This document shows positions 43,515 through 52,282 of a DNA stretch of 64,000 nucleotides, one piece after another. The stretch's first letter is position 1, and every line of letters starts with the position of its first letter. This DNA is from Kutzneria sp. CA-103260 (GTDB lineage: Bacteria; Actinomycetota; Actinomycetes; Mycobacteriales; Pseudonocardiaceae): the NCBI RefSeq assembly GCF_018263855.1, contig NZ_CP073318.1, forward strand, positions 6,696,001 through 6,760,000, given 5' to 3'. The notes under the pieces are model-generated. The model did not search any database, was not told the DNA's origin, and worked only from the letters and a program-made list of their open reading frames with translations. Made by a program: the position numbers and the translations under genes.

Positions 43515-45205
43515 CCGCGCCGGCAATGGTGCTGCTGGGCCACGGCAGCCGCGACGCGGACGGCGTCGACGAGTACTGGGCGCTCGCGGAGGCCGTGAAG
43601 CGCAGCGCGCCGGAGCTCCAGATCGGCTGCGGCTTCGTGGAACTGGCCGAACCGGGCGTGGACGAGGCGATCGACCGCCTGGTCGCGGACGGCGCGCACG
43701 AGGTCGTGGTGGTGCCGCTGGTGCTGTTGGCGGCCGGTCACCTCAAGAACGACGGACCGGCGGCGATGGCCCGTGCCCGCCTCCGGCATCCGACCGTCCA
43801 CTTCAGACTTGCCCGGGATCTCGGCATCGAGCCGACGATCCTGGCGATCGCCGAGGAACGCATCCGTGACGCGGCCGGCGACGCGGACCCGGAGAAGCTG
43901 GGCGTGGCGCTGATCGGCCGCGGCTCCTCCGACCCGGACGCGTGCTCGGATCTGTGGAAGGTCGGCCGCCTGCTGGCCGACAAGCGCGGCCTCGGCACGA
44001 TCGAGCCGGGCTTCGTCTCGGTGGCCCGCCCGAACGTCGGCGAGGCGATGGAACGCTGCCGGCTGCTGGGCGCGACCACGATCGTGGTCAGCCCGTTCTT
44101 CCTGTTCACGGGTCTGTTGGTGCCTCGAATCCACCAGCAGGCCGGCGAATGGGCCGCGCAGCACCCGGAGATCACCGTGCGCGGTGGGCCGCATCTCGGC
44201 CCCGACCCACGCCTGGCCCGGATCGTTCTCGAGCGCTACCGCGAGGCGCTGCACGGCGACGTCCGGATGAACTGCGACCTGTGCACGTACCGGGTCCAGC
44301 TGCCCGGTTACGAGGACAAGGTCGGCCTGCCGATTTCCCTTACCCCGCATGGCGACGAGCCGGCCCGGGGCAAGCGGAAGGCCCGCCGGGCGATCCGCAC
44401 GCCCGCCCCCGCGCCGACGGTCGAGGTGCGCCGGGGCCGGTTCATGCCCTCGGCGACGGCCCCCGACGACCAGCCGGCGATCGAGATGCGCGGCGTCAGC
44501 TTCGACTACCCCGACGGCACCTCCGCCCTGTCCACTGTGGACCTCACCATCGGCCGCGGCGAGCGGGTCGCGCTGCTCGGCCCGAACGGCGCCGGCAAGA
44601 CGAGCCTCGTGTTGCAGCTGAACGGTGTGCTCGCGCCCAACGCCGGCGAGGTCCTGATCAGCGGCACCCCGGTCGGGCCGAAGACCCTCAAGGAGGTCCG
44701 CCGCAAGGTCGGCGTCGTCTTCCAGGATCCCGACGACCAGCTGTTCACCCCGACCGTCGGCCGCGACGTCGCGTTCGGCCCGGCCCATCTGGGCCTCAAG
44801 GGCGAGGAACTGGCCGACCGCGTCACCGAGGCACTGTCCTATGTGGGCCTTGCCGAGCTGGCCGACCGCCCGCCGCACCGGCTCTCGCTGGGCCAGCGTC
44901 GCCGGGCCGCCGTGGCCACGGTGCTGGCCATGCACCCGGAGGTCCTGGTGCTCGACGAGCCTTCGTCCAATTTGGACCCGGCGGCCCGCCGCGAGTTCGC
45001 GGACCTGGTCAAAAGGCTCGGCATGACCACGTTGTTGGTCACCCACGACCTGCCGTACGCGCTGGAGCTGTGTCAGCGGGCCGTGGTGCTCGACCACGGC
45101 CAGGTCGTCGCGGACGGCCCGATCCGGGAGATCCTGTCCGACGCGGGCTTCATGAGCGCGCACCGGCTGGAGCTGCCCGCCGGCTTCAACCCGTTGGGAG
45201 GCTGA
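43511..45205 (+). CDS. CbiX-CbiO fusion: sirohydrochlorin cobaltochelatase joined to cobalt-importer ATPase
   Basis: One unbroken 564-residue frame holds two complete enzymes. Residues 1-270 are a CbiX chelatase: metal-site His in LLGHGSRDAD, second His in LLAAGHLKNDGPAAM, a repeat of the fold (LIGRGSSDPDA, FLFTGLLVPRI), and the CbiX tail MNCDLCTYRVQLPGYED with its CxxC. Residues about 280-320 are a basic, Pro-rich linker. From about 321 the CbiO ATPase follows: Walker A GPNGAGKTSLV, Q-loop VVFQDPDDQLF, signature LSLGQRRRAAVA, Walker B VLVLDEPSSNLD and H-loop VTHDL. An internal ATG at 44444 could yield free CbiO. The start overlaps cbiQ. Confidence 0.93.
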   Translation: MTAPAMVLLGHGSRDADGVDEYWALAEAVKRSAPELQIGCGFVELAEPGVDEAIDRLVADGAHEVVVVPLVLLAAGHLKNDGPAAMARARLRHPTVHFRLARDLGIEPTILAIAEERIRDAAGDADPEKLGVALIGRGSSDPDACSDLWKVGRLLADKRGLGTIEPGFVSVARPNVGEAMERCRLLGATTIVVSPFFLFTGLLVPRIHQQAGEWAAQHPEITVRGGPHLGPDPRLARIVLERYREALHGDVRMNCDLCTYRVQLPGYEDKVGLPISLTPHGDEPARGKRKARRAIRTPAPAPTVEVRRGRFMPSATAPDDQPAIEMRGVSFDYPDGTSALSTVDLTIGRGERVALLGPNGAGKTSLVLQLNGVLAPNAGEVLISGTPVGPKTLKEVRRKVGVVFQDPDDQLFTPTVGRDVAFGPAHLGLKGEELADRVTEALSYVGLAELADRPPHRLSLGQRRRAAVATVLAMHPEVLVLDEPSSNLDPAARREFADLVKRLGMTTLLVTHDLPYALELCQRAVVLDHGQVVADGPIREILSDAGFMSAHRLELPAGFNPLGG

Positions 45206-45209
45206 CGAA

Positions 45210-46283
45210 GTGGCCCGCCAGCTCGTCCTGGTCACCGTGCTGCTGCTGGCGCTGGCCGCGCCGGCGTCGGCGCACGACGCCGACGCGCACACCCCGCCGG
45301 ACCGCGTCGGCGATCTGCGCAGCGCGCTGATCGCCTCCACCCTGCCGCCCGGAGTCGACTTCCGGGTGTTGCAGAACGGCGAAGCCCTGTGGCTGCGCAA
45401 TTCCACTCGAACGGATGTCGTCGTGCTCGACCCGGACGGCGCGCAGCGCTACCAGATCGGCCCGGACGGCGCGGCGGTGAACGCGGCGCTGCCGGCGGAG
45501 GCGACGCCGGCCGGCGACATCAGCGAGGATCCGGCGAAGTCGTCCGACGACGCGGCGAAGGCCCCGCAGTGGCAACGCATCTCCACCGAGCCGGTGGTGC
45601 AGTGGCACGATCACTACGCGCACTGGGGTGACGCAACACTTCCGTCGCAGGTTCTCGCCGATCCGGACCACGAGCAGCTGATCCGGGCCTGGCAGGTGGA
45701 CCTGGTCTCGAACGGCACGACCTATCAGGCCCGCGGCGAGCTGCGCTGGGTTCCGGGGCCGTCGCCGCTGCCATGGATCCTGGTCACGGTCTCGTTGGCG
45801 ATCGCGGCGGCGTTGCTGGGACTGGCCCGCGACCAACGTCCGCTGGCGGCCGCGACGGCCGTGCTGGTCGCGGCGAGCGCCACCAACGGAATTGCGACAA
45901 TTCTTGGTCGTCAGGCAGAAGATCCGTGGACTGTTGTGCAGCACGAGTACCTGCCGATCGTGCTGGCCTGGCTGATCGGGGCGGCCGCGGTGGTCCTGCT
46001 GGCCGCCGGCCGGGGAACCGGGCGGTGGTTCGCCGCGCTGGCCGCGGTCGGCCTGGGCGCCGTCGCCCTGCTTCAGGACCTGCCGGTCTGGTGGAGCTCC
46101 ACCAGTGTCGTGGCGCTGCCGGTCGATGTGGACCGCGCGTTGGTGTCGATCACAGCCGGTGTCGCGGTCGGCATCCTGTTCACGGTGCTTCGTGCGCCCA
46201 ACATCACCCGATCGGACGCTGTAACAGCAACTCAGCGAAGCGGGTCTGCCTCAGCGGGCAGGGATTTACCTCAAGGTAGCTAG
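45210..46283 (+). CDS. Secreted/membrane protein with His/Asp-rich N-terminus, cobalt locus
   Basis: A 357-residue protein I cannot assign to a named family. A signal peptide (LVLVTVLLLALAAPASA) is followed at once by HDADAH, a likely metal-binding start of the mature chain. The extracytoplasmic domain of about 170 residues contains VVQWHDHYAHWGDATLPS and ends ELRWVPGPSPLPW. Five or six membrane helices follow, then a short tail. It begins four bases after the CbiX-CbiO gene, so it belongs to the riboswitch-controlled operon. It may replace the missing CbiN or deliver metal to CbiM; both are inference. Confidence 0.75.
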   Translation: MARQLVLVTVLLLALAAPASAHDADAHTPPDRVGDLRSALIASTLPPGVDFRVLQNGEALWLRNSTRTDVVVLDPDGAQRYQIGPDGAAVNAALPAEATPAGDISEDPAKSSDDAAKAPQWQRISTEPVVQWHDHYAHWGDATLPSQVLADPDHEQLIRAWQVDLVSNGTTYQARGELRWVPGPSPLPWILVTVSLAIAAALLGLARDQRPLAAATAVLVAASATNGIATILGRQAEDPWTVVQHEYLPIVLAWLIGAAAVVLLAAGRGTGRWFAALAAVGLGAVALLQDLPVWWSSTSVVALPVDVDRALVSITAGVAVGILFTVLRAPNITRSDAVTATQRSGSASAGRDLPQGS

Positions 46284-46374
46284 ACGTCACAGCCCCGATC
46301 ACTACACTCCCGAGGGCTACCACCGAGACACCAGGGTGCGCGCCGTTCGCAGCACCGGACCCACGAGGTGCGCC

Positions 46375-47184
46375 GTGCTTGACCACACGAGCTGGGCTCA
46401 CACCTACATCGATCTCGACAGGCCCAACGCCGCGCGGATCTACGACTATCTGCTCGGCGGGGCCACCAACTCGGCCGCCGACCGGGAGCTGGCGCGCGAG
46501 ATCATCAGGGTGATGCCCGAGGTGGAGTACCTGACCCGGGCCAACCGGGCGTTCCTGCGCCGCGCCGTGCGCCTGCTGGTCGACCTGGGTGTCCACCAGT
46601 TCATCGACATCGGCTCCGGCATCCCGACCGCCGGCAACGTGCACGAGGTGGCCCAGGGGCGGGATCCGCGGTGTCGCGTGGTCTACGTCGACCGCGAGCC
46701 GGCTGCCGTGTTCCACAGTGAACTCTTGTTGCAGGACAACGAGTTCGCCGCCGTAGTGCACGAGGACTTCCGCCGCCCGGGCGCTGTGCTGTCCTCGCCC
46801 GAGGTGCAGCACCTGATCGACTTCGACCGTCCGGTCGGCCTGCTGCTGTTCGCGCTGCTGCACCATGTCCCGGACGAGGACGACCCCGCGGAGCTGATGT
46901 CGGTGTACCGGGAGGCGTTGCCGGAGGGCAGCTACGTGGCGCTATCGCACTCCACCCACGAGGCCGTGTCCGACCACATCCTCACCGTGTACGACCTGTA
47001 CGCGGCCAACCGGACTCCGATCACGCTGCGCGGCCAGGCCGACATCGCCCGCCTGATCGACGGTTTCGACCCACTGGAGCCCGGCATCGTGCATGTGCCA
47101 CGCTGGCGTCCGGAGTCCCCCGAGGACGCCGATCATCCCGAGGAGGCCGCCATCTACGGTGTGGTGGCGAGGAAGCAGCGCTGA
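46375..47184 (+). CDS. DUF574 (Methyltransf_19) SAM-dependent methyltransferase, copy 1
   Basis: A 269-residue member of an actinomycete-specific Rossmann methyltransferase family of unknown substrate. The N-terminal hallmark IDLDRPNAARIYDYLLGG and SAM motif FIDIGSGIPTAGNVHEVAQ are present, followed by VVYVDREP and FALLHHVPDEDDP. GTG 46375 has GAGG nearby and matches the paralogue's start; GTG 46336 is possible. The tandem copy follows after one base, then a GGDEF protein. Expression may depend on the upstream cobalt operon or on a promoter in the 91-bp gap. Confidence 0.92.
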   Translation: MLDHTSWAHTYIDLDRPNAARIYDYLLGGATNSAADRELAREIIRVMPEVEYLTRANRAFLRRAVRLLVDLGVHQFIDIGSGIPTAGNVHEVAQGRDPRCRVVYVDREPAAVFHSELLLQDNEFAAVVHEDFRRPGAVLSSPEVQHLIDFDRPVGLLLFALLHHVPDEDDPAELMSVYREALPEGSYVALSHSTHEAVSDHILTVYDLYAANRTPITLRGQADIARLIDGFDPLEPGIVHVPRWRPESPEDADHPEEAAIYGVVARKQR

Positions 47185-47185
47185 C

Positions 47186-48013
47186 GTGCCGATGTTGGAC
47201 AGACCGGGCTGGGCGCCCAAGCAGATCGACCTCAACCGGCCCAACGCCGCCCGGATGTACGACTACCTGCTCGGCGGCGGCTGCAACACCGCGGCCGACC
47301 GGGAGATGGCCAAACGGCTCGTCGCCCGGATGCCGCAGGTCAAGGAGACCGTCCGGCTGAACCGGAGCTTCCTGCGCCGGGTGGTGTCCTTCCTGGTCGG
47401 CCAGGGCGTCACCCAGTTCCTCGACATCGGCGCCGGCATTCCGTCGGTGGGCAACGTGCACCAGCTCGCGCAGGGCCTCGACCCGGAATGCCGCGTGGTG
47501 TACGTGGACAACGACCCGATCGCCGTCGCCTACGCGGAGCCCGTGCTCAAGGACAACAAGCTGGCCGCCGCGGTGCTGGCCGACTTCCGCTCGCCCGACC
47601 AGGTGCTGAACGCGCCCGCGGTCCGGTCGCTGATCGACTTCGACCAGCCGGTGGCCGTGCTGACGCTGATGATGATGCACTACGTCCCGGACAGCGCCGA
47701 CCCGGCTCGACTGATGGGCCGCTACCGCGACGCGCTGGCCCCCGGCAGCTACGTGGCGGTGTCCCACCCGAGCTTCACCGGCGCCCACGGCGAACTGCTG
47801 GCCGACGCGGAGGCCGTCGGCGAGATCGTGCACGAGGCCGTGGAGCCGCTCAACCTGCGCGGGGCCGACGACCTGCTGCGCATCCTGGCCGGCTTCGAGC
47901 CGGTGCCGCCCGGCGTCGTGCACCTGCCGCTGTGGCGGCCCGACTCCACCGCCGACATCGGCCGTCACCCGGAGAGGTCGCTCGTCTACGGAGTGGTGGC
48001 AGCGAAGCCCTAG
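47186..48013 (+). CDS. DUF574 (Methyltransf_19) SAM-dependent methyltransferase, copy 2
   Basis: A 275-residue paralogue of the preceding gene, similar along its whole length (IDLNRPNAARMYDYLLGGG, FLDIGAGIPSVGNVHQLAQ, VVYVDNDPIAVAYAEP, LMMMHYVPDSADP). The pair probably arose by tandem duplication and has diverged well beyond recent copying. The start is GTG 47186, one base after the previous stop. The substrate is unknown. The operon position with a c-di-GMP-type protein suggests a role in morphological or secondary-metabolic control, which is inference. Confidence 0.92.
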   Translation: MPMLDRPGWAPKQIDLNRPNAARMYDYLLGGGCNTAADREMAKRLVARMPQVKETVRLNRSFLRRVVSFLVGQGVTQFLDIGAGIPSVGNVHQLAQGLDPECRVVYVDNDPIAVAYAEPVLKDNKLAAAVLADFRSPDQVLNAPAVRSLIDFDQPVAVLTLMMMHYVPDSADPARLMGRYRDALAPGSYVAVSHPSFTGAHGELLADAEAVGEIVHEAVEPLNLRGADDLLRILAGFEPVPPGVVHLPLWRPDSTADIGRHPERSLVYGVVAAKP

Positions 48014-48064
48014 CCGATGCCGAATACACTTACCGCCCGGGATGCCGGAGCGAGCGAGGTGGCG

Positions 48065-50173
48065 ATGACCGAGGACGGTCGAAGCGCCGAACTGCGCGAG
48101 TTCGCCGAGGGCTGGGCGGCGGCCATCATCGACACCAGCTACGTGCCGATGTCCCGGCGGGAGATCGAGGACTTCCTGCTCGACCTGTCCGACTCCCTGC
48201 TGACCGCGCTGCTCAGCGAGCCGTTCGACCCCGAGCCGGCGATGGAGGTCGGGGCGCGGCTGGTCGGCGCCCACTTCACCGCCCCGGAGGCGCTCGGCCG
48301 CACGCTGCAACTGCTCGGCACCGGTCTGGTGCTGCCGGCCGGGATCTCCGGCGAGGAGCGCCGGCTGCTGGACCGGGTGGTGCAGCTGCTCGGCCGGCTG
48401 AGCACCGGCTACTCGGAGGCGCTGCGTGAGCGCACCTTCGAGGAGCAGGAGGTCATCAAGCAGGCGATGTGGCTGGCCACGGACGTGGCGCAGCGGCGGC
48501 TGCAGGACAGCGAGTCGCGTTTTCTCGCCGTGTTCGACGCCGCGCCGATCGGGCTGGCGATCGGCGACTTCGACTCCAACATCCTGGAGTCCAACCAGGC
48601 GCTGCAGGAGCTGCTGGGCTACAGCCGTGAGGAGCTGAACGCGCTGACCGGCGCGGACATCCTGCACCCGGACGACATCCCGGACACCCTCCAGCGCTAC
48701 GACCGGCTGTTCCGCGGCGAGTACTCCTCCTTTCGCAGCCGGCAGCGGCTGCTGAAGAAGGACGGGGACGTGCTGTGGGCCAACGTCACTGTGTCGGCGG
48801 TGCGGGACTCCACCGGCTCGCCGACGTACCAGGTGGCGATGGTCGAGGACGCCACCGAACTGCACTACGCGAACCAGGCGATGGCCACGCTCGGCATGCA
48901 GGACCCACTGACCGGGCTGCCGACCCGGACCGCGTTCATGGCCCGGCTGGACAGCGTGCTGGGGCGGGTCGACCGGCCGAGCCGGGTCGCGCTGTGCGTG
49001 TTCGGCATCGACGGCTTCGCCATGATCAACGACGGGCTCGGCCCCGAGGTCGGCGACGAGGTGCTGCTCAAGCTGGGCACCAAGCTCCGCTACCACGCCG
49101 AGGACAACAAGATGCTGGCCGCCCGGCTCGGCGGCGACGAGTTCGCGCTGCTGATCGAGGAGTCGGAGGGCACCCGGACGGTGACGCCGCTGGTCGAGGA
49201 AGCGCTGCGGCTGATCAACGATCCGGTGACGGTGCTCGGGCACCGGCTGTCCGTGCACGCCAGCGCCGGGATCGTGGAGCGTCCCGTCGGCCGGGAGCAG
49301 CCAGCGGAGCTGCTGCGCGACGCCACGATGGCGCTGCACTGGGCCAAGGAGGGCGGCAAGGCGCAGTGGGCGCTGTTCGACCAGCAGCGCTGTGACCGCG
49401 ACCGGGCCCAGCTGCAACTGGCGCTGACCATGCCGGTCGCGCTCGACAACGACGAGTTCACCGTTGTGTACCAACCGATCCGCGCGCTCGGCGACAACCG
49501 GCTGGTGGCCGTCGAGGCGCAGCTGGCCTGGGACCACCCCGAGCACGGCCTGCTGGCGCCGGCCGAGTTCCTGTCCCTGGCCGGGCGGACCGGCCTGGTG
49601 ATGCGGCTGGCCGAGTGGCTGCTGCTGGAGGTGTGCCGGCAGGCGCGCCAGTGGCAGCTGGAGTTCGGCGAGCGGGCCCCGGTGGTGAGTGTGAAGATGC
49701 CGCCGCGGCAGGCCCGCGACCCCGACTTCCTGCCGAACGTGTTGCGGGCGCTGGCCGAGAGCGAGCTCGACGGCGGCCTGCTGCGGCTGGAGCTGGAGCC
49801 CGACGCGATCGACTGCGACGGCGACGAGCAGGAAGAGGACATGAGCCTGCTGGCCGAACGTGGCATCACGTTCAGCATCGCCAGCCTGAGCCACCATCGG
49901 CCGGAATGCCTGGTGGCACGGCCGTTTACGGTGCTCAAGAGCCGGGATCTGGCGGTGCCGCAGGCCAACGGCGAGCGGGAGACGATCCCGGCGACCGTCG
50001 CGTGGAACACCGTGTCGCTCGCGCACCAGATGGGCATGCAGGTGATCGCCGAGAACGTGGACACCCTGGACGACGTGGCATGGCTGCGGGAGATCGGCGT
50101 GGACGCCGGTCAGGGCGTCGCGCTCGGCCAGCCCGGTGGCCCCGAGGACATCGGTCCGCTGATCACGTCGTGA
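48065..50173 (+). CDS. PAS-GGDEF protein with degenerate EAL domain
   Basis: A 702-residue signalling protein, soluble, with no membrane helix. Order: helical N-terminal domain (1-150), PAS (about 155-280, FLAVFDAAPIGLAIGDFDSNILESNQALQELLGYS), GGDEF (about 285-445, DPLTGLPTRTAFMARLD, intact GGDEF in ARLGGDEFALLIE), EAL-like (about 460-700). The inhibitory RxxD site is missing. In the EAL part EAL reads EAQ, the metal-binding Asn is replaced (SVKMPP) and the second Glu is lost (LELEPDAID). It probably makes c-di-GMP and cannot break it down. I start at ATG 48065, which has GAGG; ATG 48017, three bases after the previous stop, is the alternative. Confidence 0.92.
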   Translation: MTEDGRSAELREFAEGWAAAIIDTSYVPMSRREIEDFLLDLSDSLLTALLSEPFDPEPAMEVGARLVGAHFTAPEALGRTLQLLGTGLVLPAGISGEERRLLDRVVQLLGRLSTGYSEALRERTFEEQEVIKQAMWLATDVAQRRLQDSESRFLAVFDAAPIGLAIGDFDSNILESNQALQELLGYSREELNALTGADILHPDDIPDTLQRYDRLFRGEYSSFRSRQRLLKKDGDVLWANVTVSAVRDSTGSPTYQVAMVEDATELHYANQAMATLGMQDPLTGLPTRTAFMARLDSVLGRVDRPSRVALCVFGIDGFAMINDGLGPEVGDEVLLKLGTKLRYHAEDNKMLAARLGGDEFALLIEESEGTRTVTPLVEEALRLINDPVTVLGHRLSVHASAGIVERPVGREQPAELLRDATMALHWAKEGGKAQWALFDQQRCDRDRAQLQLALTMPVALDNDEFTVVYQPIRALGDNRLVAVEAQLAWDHPEHGLLAPAEFLSLAGRTGLVMRLAEWLLLEVCRQARQWQLEFGERAPVVSVKMPPRQARDPDFLPNVLRALAESELDGGLLRLELEPDAIDCDGDEQEEDMSLLAERGITFSIASLSHHRPECLVARPFTVLKSRDLAVPQANGERETIPATVAWNTVSLAHQMGMQVIAENVDTLDDVAWLREIGVDAGQGVALGQPGGPEDIGPLITS

Positions 50174-51380
50174 CCGGCGTCAGCCGGGCGGCCGGCGCCA
50201 GTTTGCGCAGGCTCAGGCCCAGCGCCAGCATGCCCAGCGTCAACGCCGCCGTGAACACCGTGACGCCGACCCAGCCGTCGCCGGCGAAGACGATCCCGCC
50301 GACGGATCCGCCGACGCTGCTGCCCAGGTAGTAGCACAGCTGGTAGGCGGCGGACGCCTGCGCCGGGTGGGTGGCGCGGGCGCTGACCCAGCCGCTGGCC
50401 ACCGTGTGGCCGGCGAAGAAGCCGGCCGTGACCAGCAGCAGTCCGATCACGACGAGCGCTAGGTCGTTCGACAGCATCAGGCCGAGCCCGGTGATGCTGA
50501 CCAGCGCCGTCCCCCACAGCACCTGGCGGCGGCTGTAGCGGTCGACCAGCCGGCCGGCGACCGGGGAGCTGACCGTGCCGGCGAGATAGGCGACGGAGAT
50601 CAGGCCGACGATCGCCTGCGACAGGCCGAACGGGGCGGCCGTCAGCCGGAAGCCGAGGTAGTTGTAGATGGTGACGAAGCTGCCCATCAGCAGCATGCCG
50701 ATCAGGTAGAGCCGGAGCAGGCCGCTGTCCCGGAAGCAGGCGCCCAGCGTGCGCAGCTTGATCGGCTTCGGGTGGAAGTTCGCCGACGCCGGCATCACCG
50801 CGCGGAACAGCAGCGCGCAGGCCAGCGAGGCGATGCCGACCACGCCGACCGCCCAGCGCCAGCCGCCGAGGTCGGTGACCAGACCGGTGATCACCCGGCC
50901 GGCCATGCCACCGATGCTGTTGCCGCCGATGTAGAGGCCGACCGCGAACCCGAGCGACCCTCGGTGCACCTCCTCGGCGAGGTAGGCCATGGCGACCGCG
51001 GGCAGGCCGGCCACCGCGACGCCCTGCAACGCCCGGAACACCAGCAGGAGCTCGAAGTTCGGGCTGATCGCCACCGCGATCTGCAGCAGCGCGGTGGCGA
51101 ACAGCGAGGCCGTCATCAGCGACATTCGGCCCCAGCGCTCGGAAAGCATGCTCAGCGGCACGATGGACAGCGCGAGCGCGCCGGTGGCGACGGAGATCGC
51201 CAGGCTGGACGCGGCCGGCGTGAGGCGGAAGTCGTGCGCGAACAGCGGAAGCAGCGGCTGCACGCAGTAGAGCACCATGAACGTGGCCAGGCCGGCGGCG
51301 AACAGCGCGAGGTTGATGCGACGGAATCCCTTGCTGCCACGGTGATGTGTCTGATTCTCGGGCGCATGGGTCACGGTCAT
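50163..51380 (-). CDS. MFS transporter (Bcr/YnfM-like)
   Basis: A 405-residue transporter with twelve predicted helices, of the group that exports drugs or arabinose-like compounds (YnfM/YdhP type). The first helix region is INLALFAAGLATFMVLYCVQPLLPLFAHDF, the loop SERWGRMS holds the MFS motif A remnant, and FRALQGVAVAGLPAVAMAYL is the helix-4 motif. ATG 51380 overlaps the stop of the upstream membrane-protein gene by four bases, so the two are one operon. The 3' end overlaps the convergent GGDEF-EAL gene by 11 bases. Confidence 0.92.
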   Translation of the reverse strand: MTVTHAPENQTHHRGSKGFRRINLALFAAGLATFMVLYCVQPLLPLFAHDFRLTPAASSLAISVATGALALSIVPLSMLSERWGRMSLMTASLFATALLQIAVAISPNFELLLVFRALQGVAVAGLPAVAMAYLAEEVHRGSLGFAVGLYIGGNSIGGMAGRVITGLVTDLGGWRWAVGVVGIASLACALLFRAVMPASANFHPKPIKLRTLGACFRDSGLLRLYLIGMLLMGSFVTIYNYLGFRLTAAPFGLSQAIVGLISVAYLAGTVSSPVAGRLVDRYSRRQVLWGTALVSITGLGLMLSNDLALVVIGLLLVTAGFFAGHTVASGWVSARATHPAQASAAYQLCYYLGSSVGGSVGGIVFAGDGWVGVTVFTAALTLGMLALGLSLRKLAPAARLTPVTT

Positions 51381-52189
51381 AGTCGGGAAGCTAGTTGCCG
51401 CTCGTTCATGCGTCCAATACAGGAATCCGTCGGATTTGATCCGTGAATGAATAGGTTGACGGCGATGTGCGCGAACACCGTTGCCGCGGCGGCAAGCGGG
51501 AACGCGGCGAGGGCGCCCAGGTTCGGCAGCGTGCTCGCGATCGTGAGGAAGAACACCGACGACGTGAACGCTCCGACCACCACAGCGCGCAGCGAGATGA
51601 CAGCCGCCGGACCGCCGGCGCTTTCCTGCCGGTAGGCGGCGAACAGTGCCGCGAACAAAGGGAAAGAGGCCAGCAGGCCGATCGTTCTCGATCCCAGCAG
51701 GGTGGCGCAGGCGAGCACCAGCGTGGTCATGGCGGTGGCGACGACGATGCGGGTCGGCAGCTCCCACGGCATCGGCCGGACTTCGCGCGGCGTCAGCGCC
51801 GGCCAGGCCGCCAGCGTCGCCGCCAGGCCCGTCGGCACCAGGAATTCCAGCGCTGGCAGGGAAAAGTCGTACAGGCTCAGGATTCGCGCCGCGATGACGT
51901 AGGAGCAGACGGCGGCGGCCAGGGCGATCGGCCAGCGGTGGGTGAGCGCCGTGCGGGCGTAGCCGAGACCGAAGGCGGCGATCGCGAGCTGGCCGGACAG
52001 GGTCGCGATCGCCGTCTGCACTGCGAAGCCCTCACCCTCACGGAAAGTCAGCAGCGCGAGCGAGGAAGCGGCGGTGAGCGGCAGACCGACGAGGCGGCCG
52101 CCGAACAGCGACGCCCAGCGGCGTTGGATGAGGGTGGCGGCGATGATCAGGGCGGGCGTCAGCAGGAGTTTGAGCAGGTCTTGGCCCAT
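51377..52189 (-). CDS. Polytopic membrane protein, unassigned
   Basis: A 270-residue protein with about eight membrane helices and short loops; no catalytic motif. The layout (LLTPALIIAATLIQRRWASLFGGRLVGLPLTAASSLALL, then alternating helices) suggests a transporter or permease-like protein. ATG 52189 has AAAGGG eight bases upstream; ATG 52210 would add seven residues. Its stop overlaps the MFS start, and it is divergent from an AsnC-type regulator that may control both genes. Transport of an amino acid or related compound would fit that regulator family. Confidence 0.75.
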   Translation of the reverse strand: MGQDLLKLLLTPALIIAATLIQRRWASLFGGRLVGLPLTAASSLALLTFREGEGFAVQTAIATLSGQLAIAAFGLGYARTALTHRWPIALAAAVCSYVIAARILSLYDFSLPALEFLVPTGLAATLAAWPALTPREVRPMPWELPTRIVVATAMTTLVLACATLLGSRTIGLLASFPLFAALFAAYRQESAGGPAAVISLRAVVVGAFTSSVFFLTIASTLPNLGALAAFPLAAAATVFAHIAVNLFIHGSNPTDSCIGRMNERQLASRL

Positions 52190-52255
52190 GACCTCGACCC
52201 TTTCAGCCATCCCGCCGCGTTTGTCGCGGAAATCGCGGCATGATGGGCTTTCCCG

Positions 52256-52270
52256 CTGAGATGTTCTCAG
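52256..52270. promoter_or_regulatory. Palindrome CTGAGA-tgt-TCTCAG, candidate AsnC-type operator
   Basis: A perfect 6-3-6 inverted repeat lies 12 bases before the AsnC gene start and 66 bases before the divergent membrane-protein start. Its place and size fit binding by the adjacent Lrp/AsnC regulator, controlling itself and the exporter pair. Lrp-family sites are often this short and imperfect, so this perfect repeat is a good test target. Confidence 0.55.
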
Positions 52271-52282
52271 TACATTGGCCAC

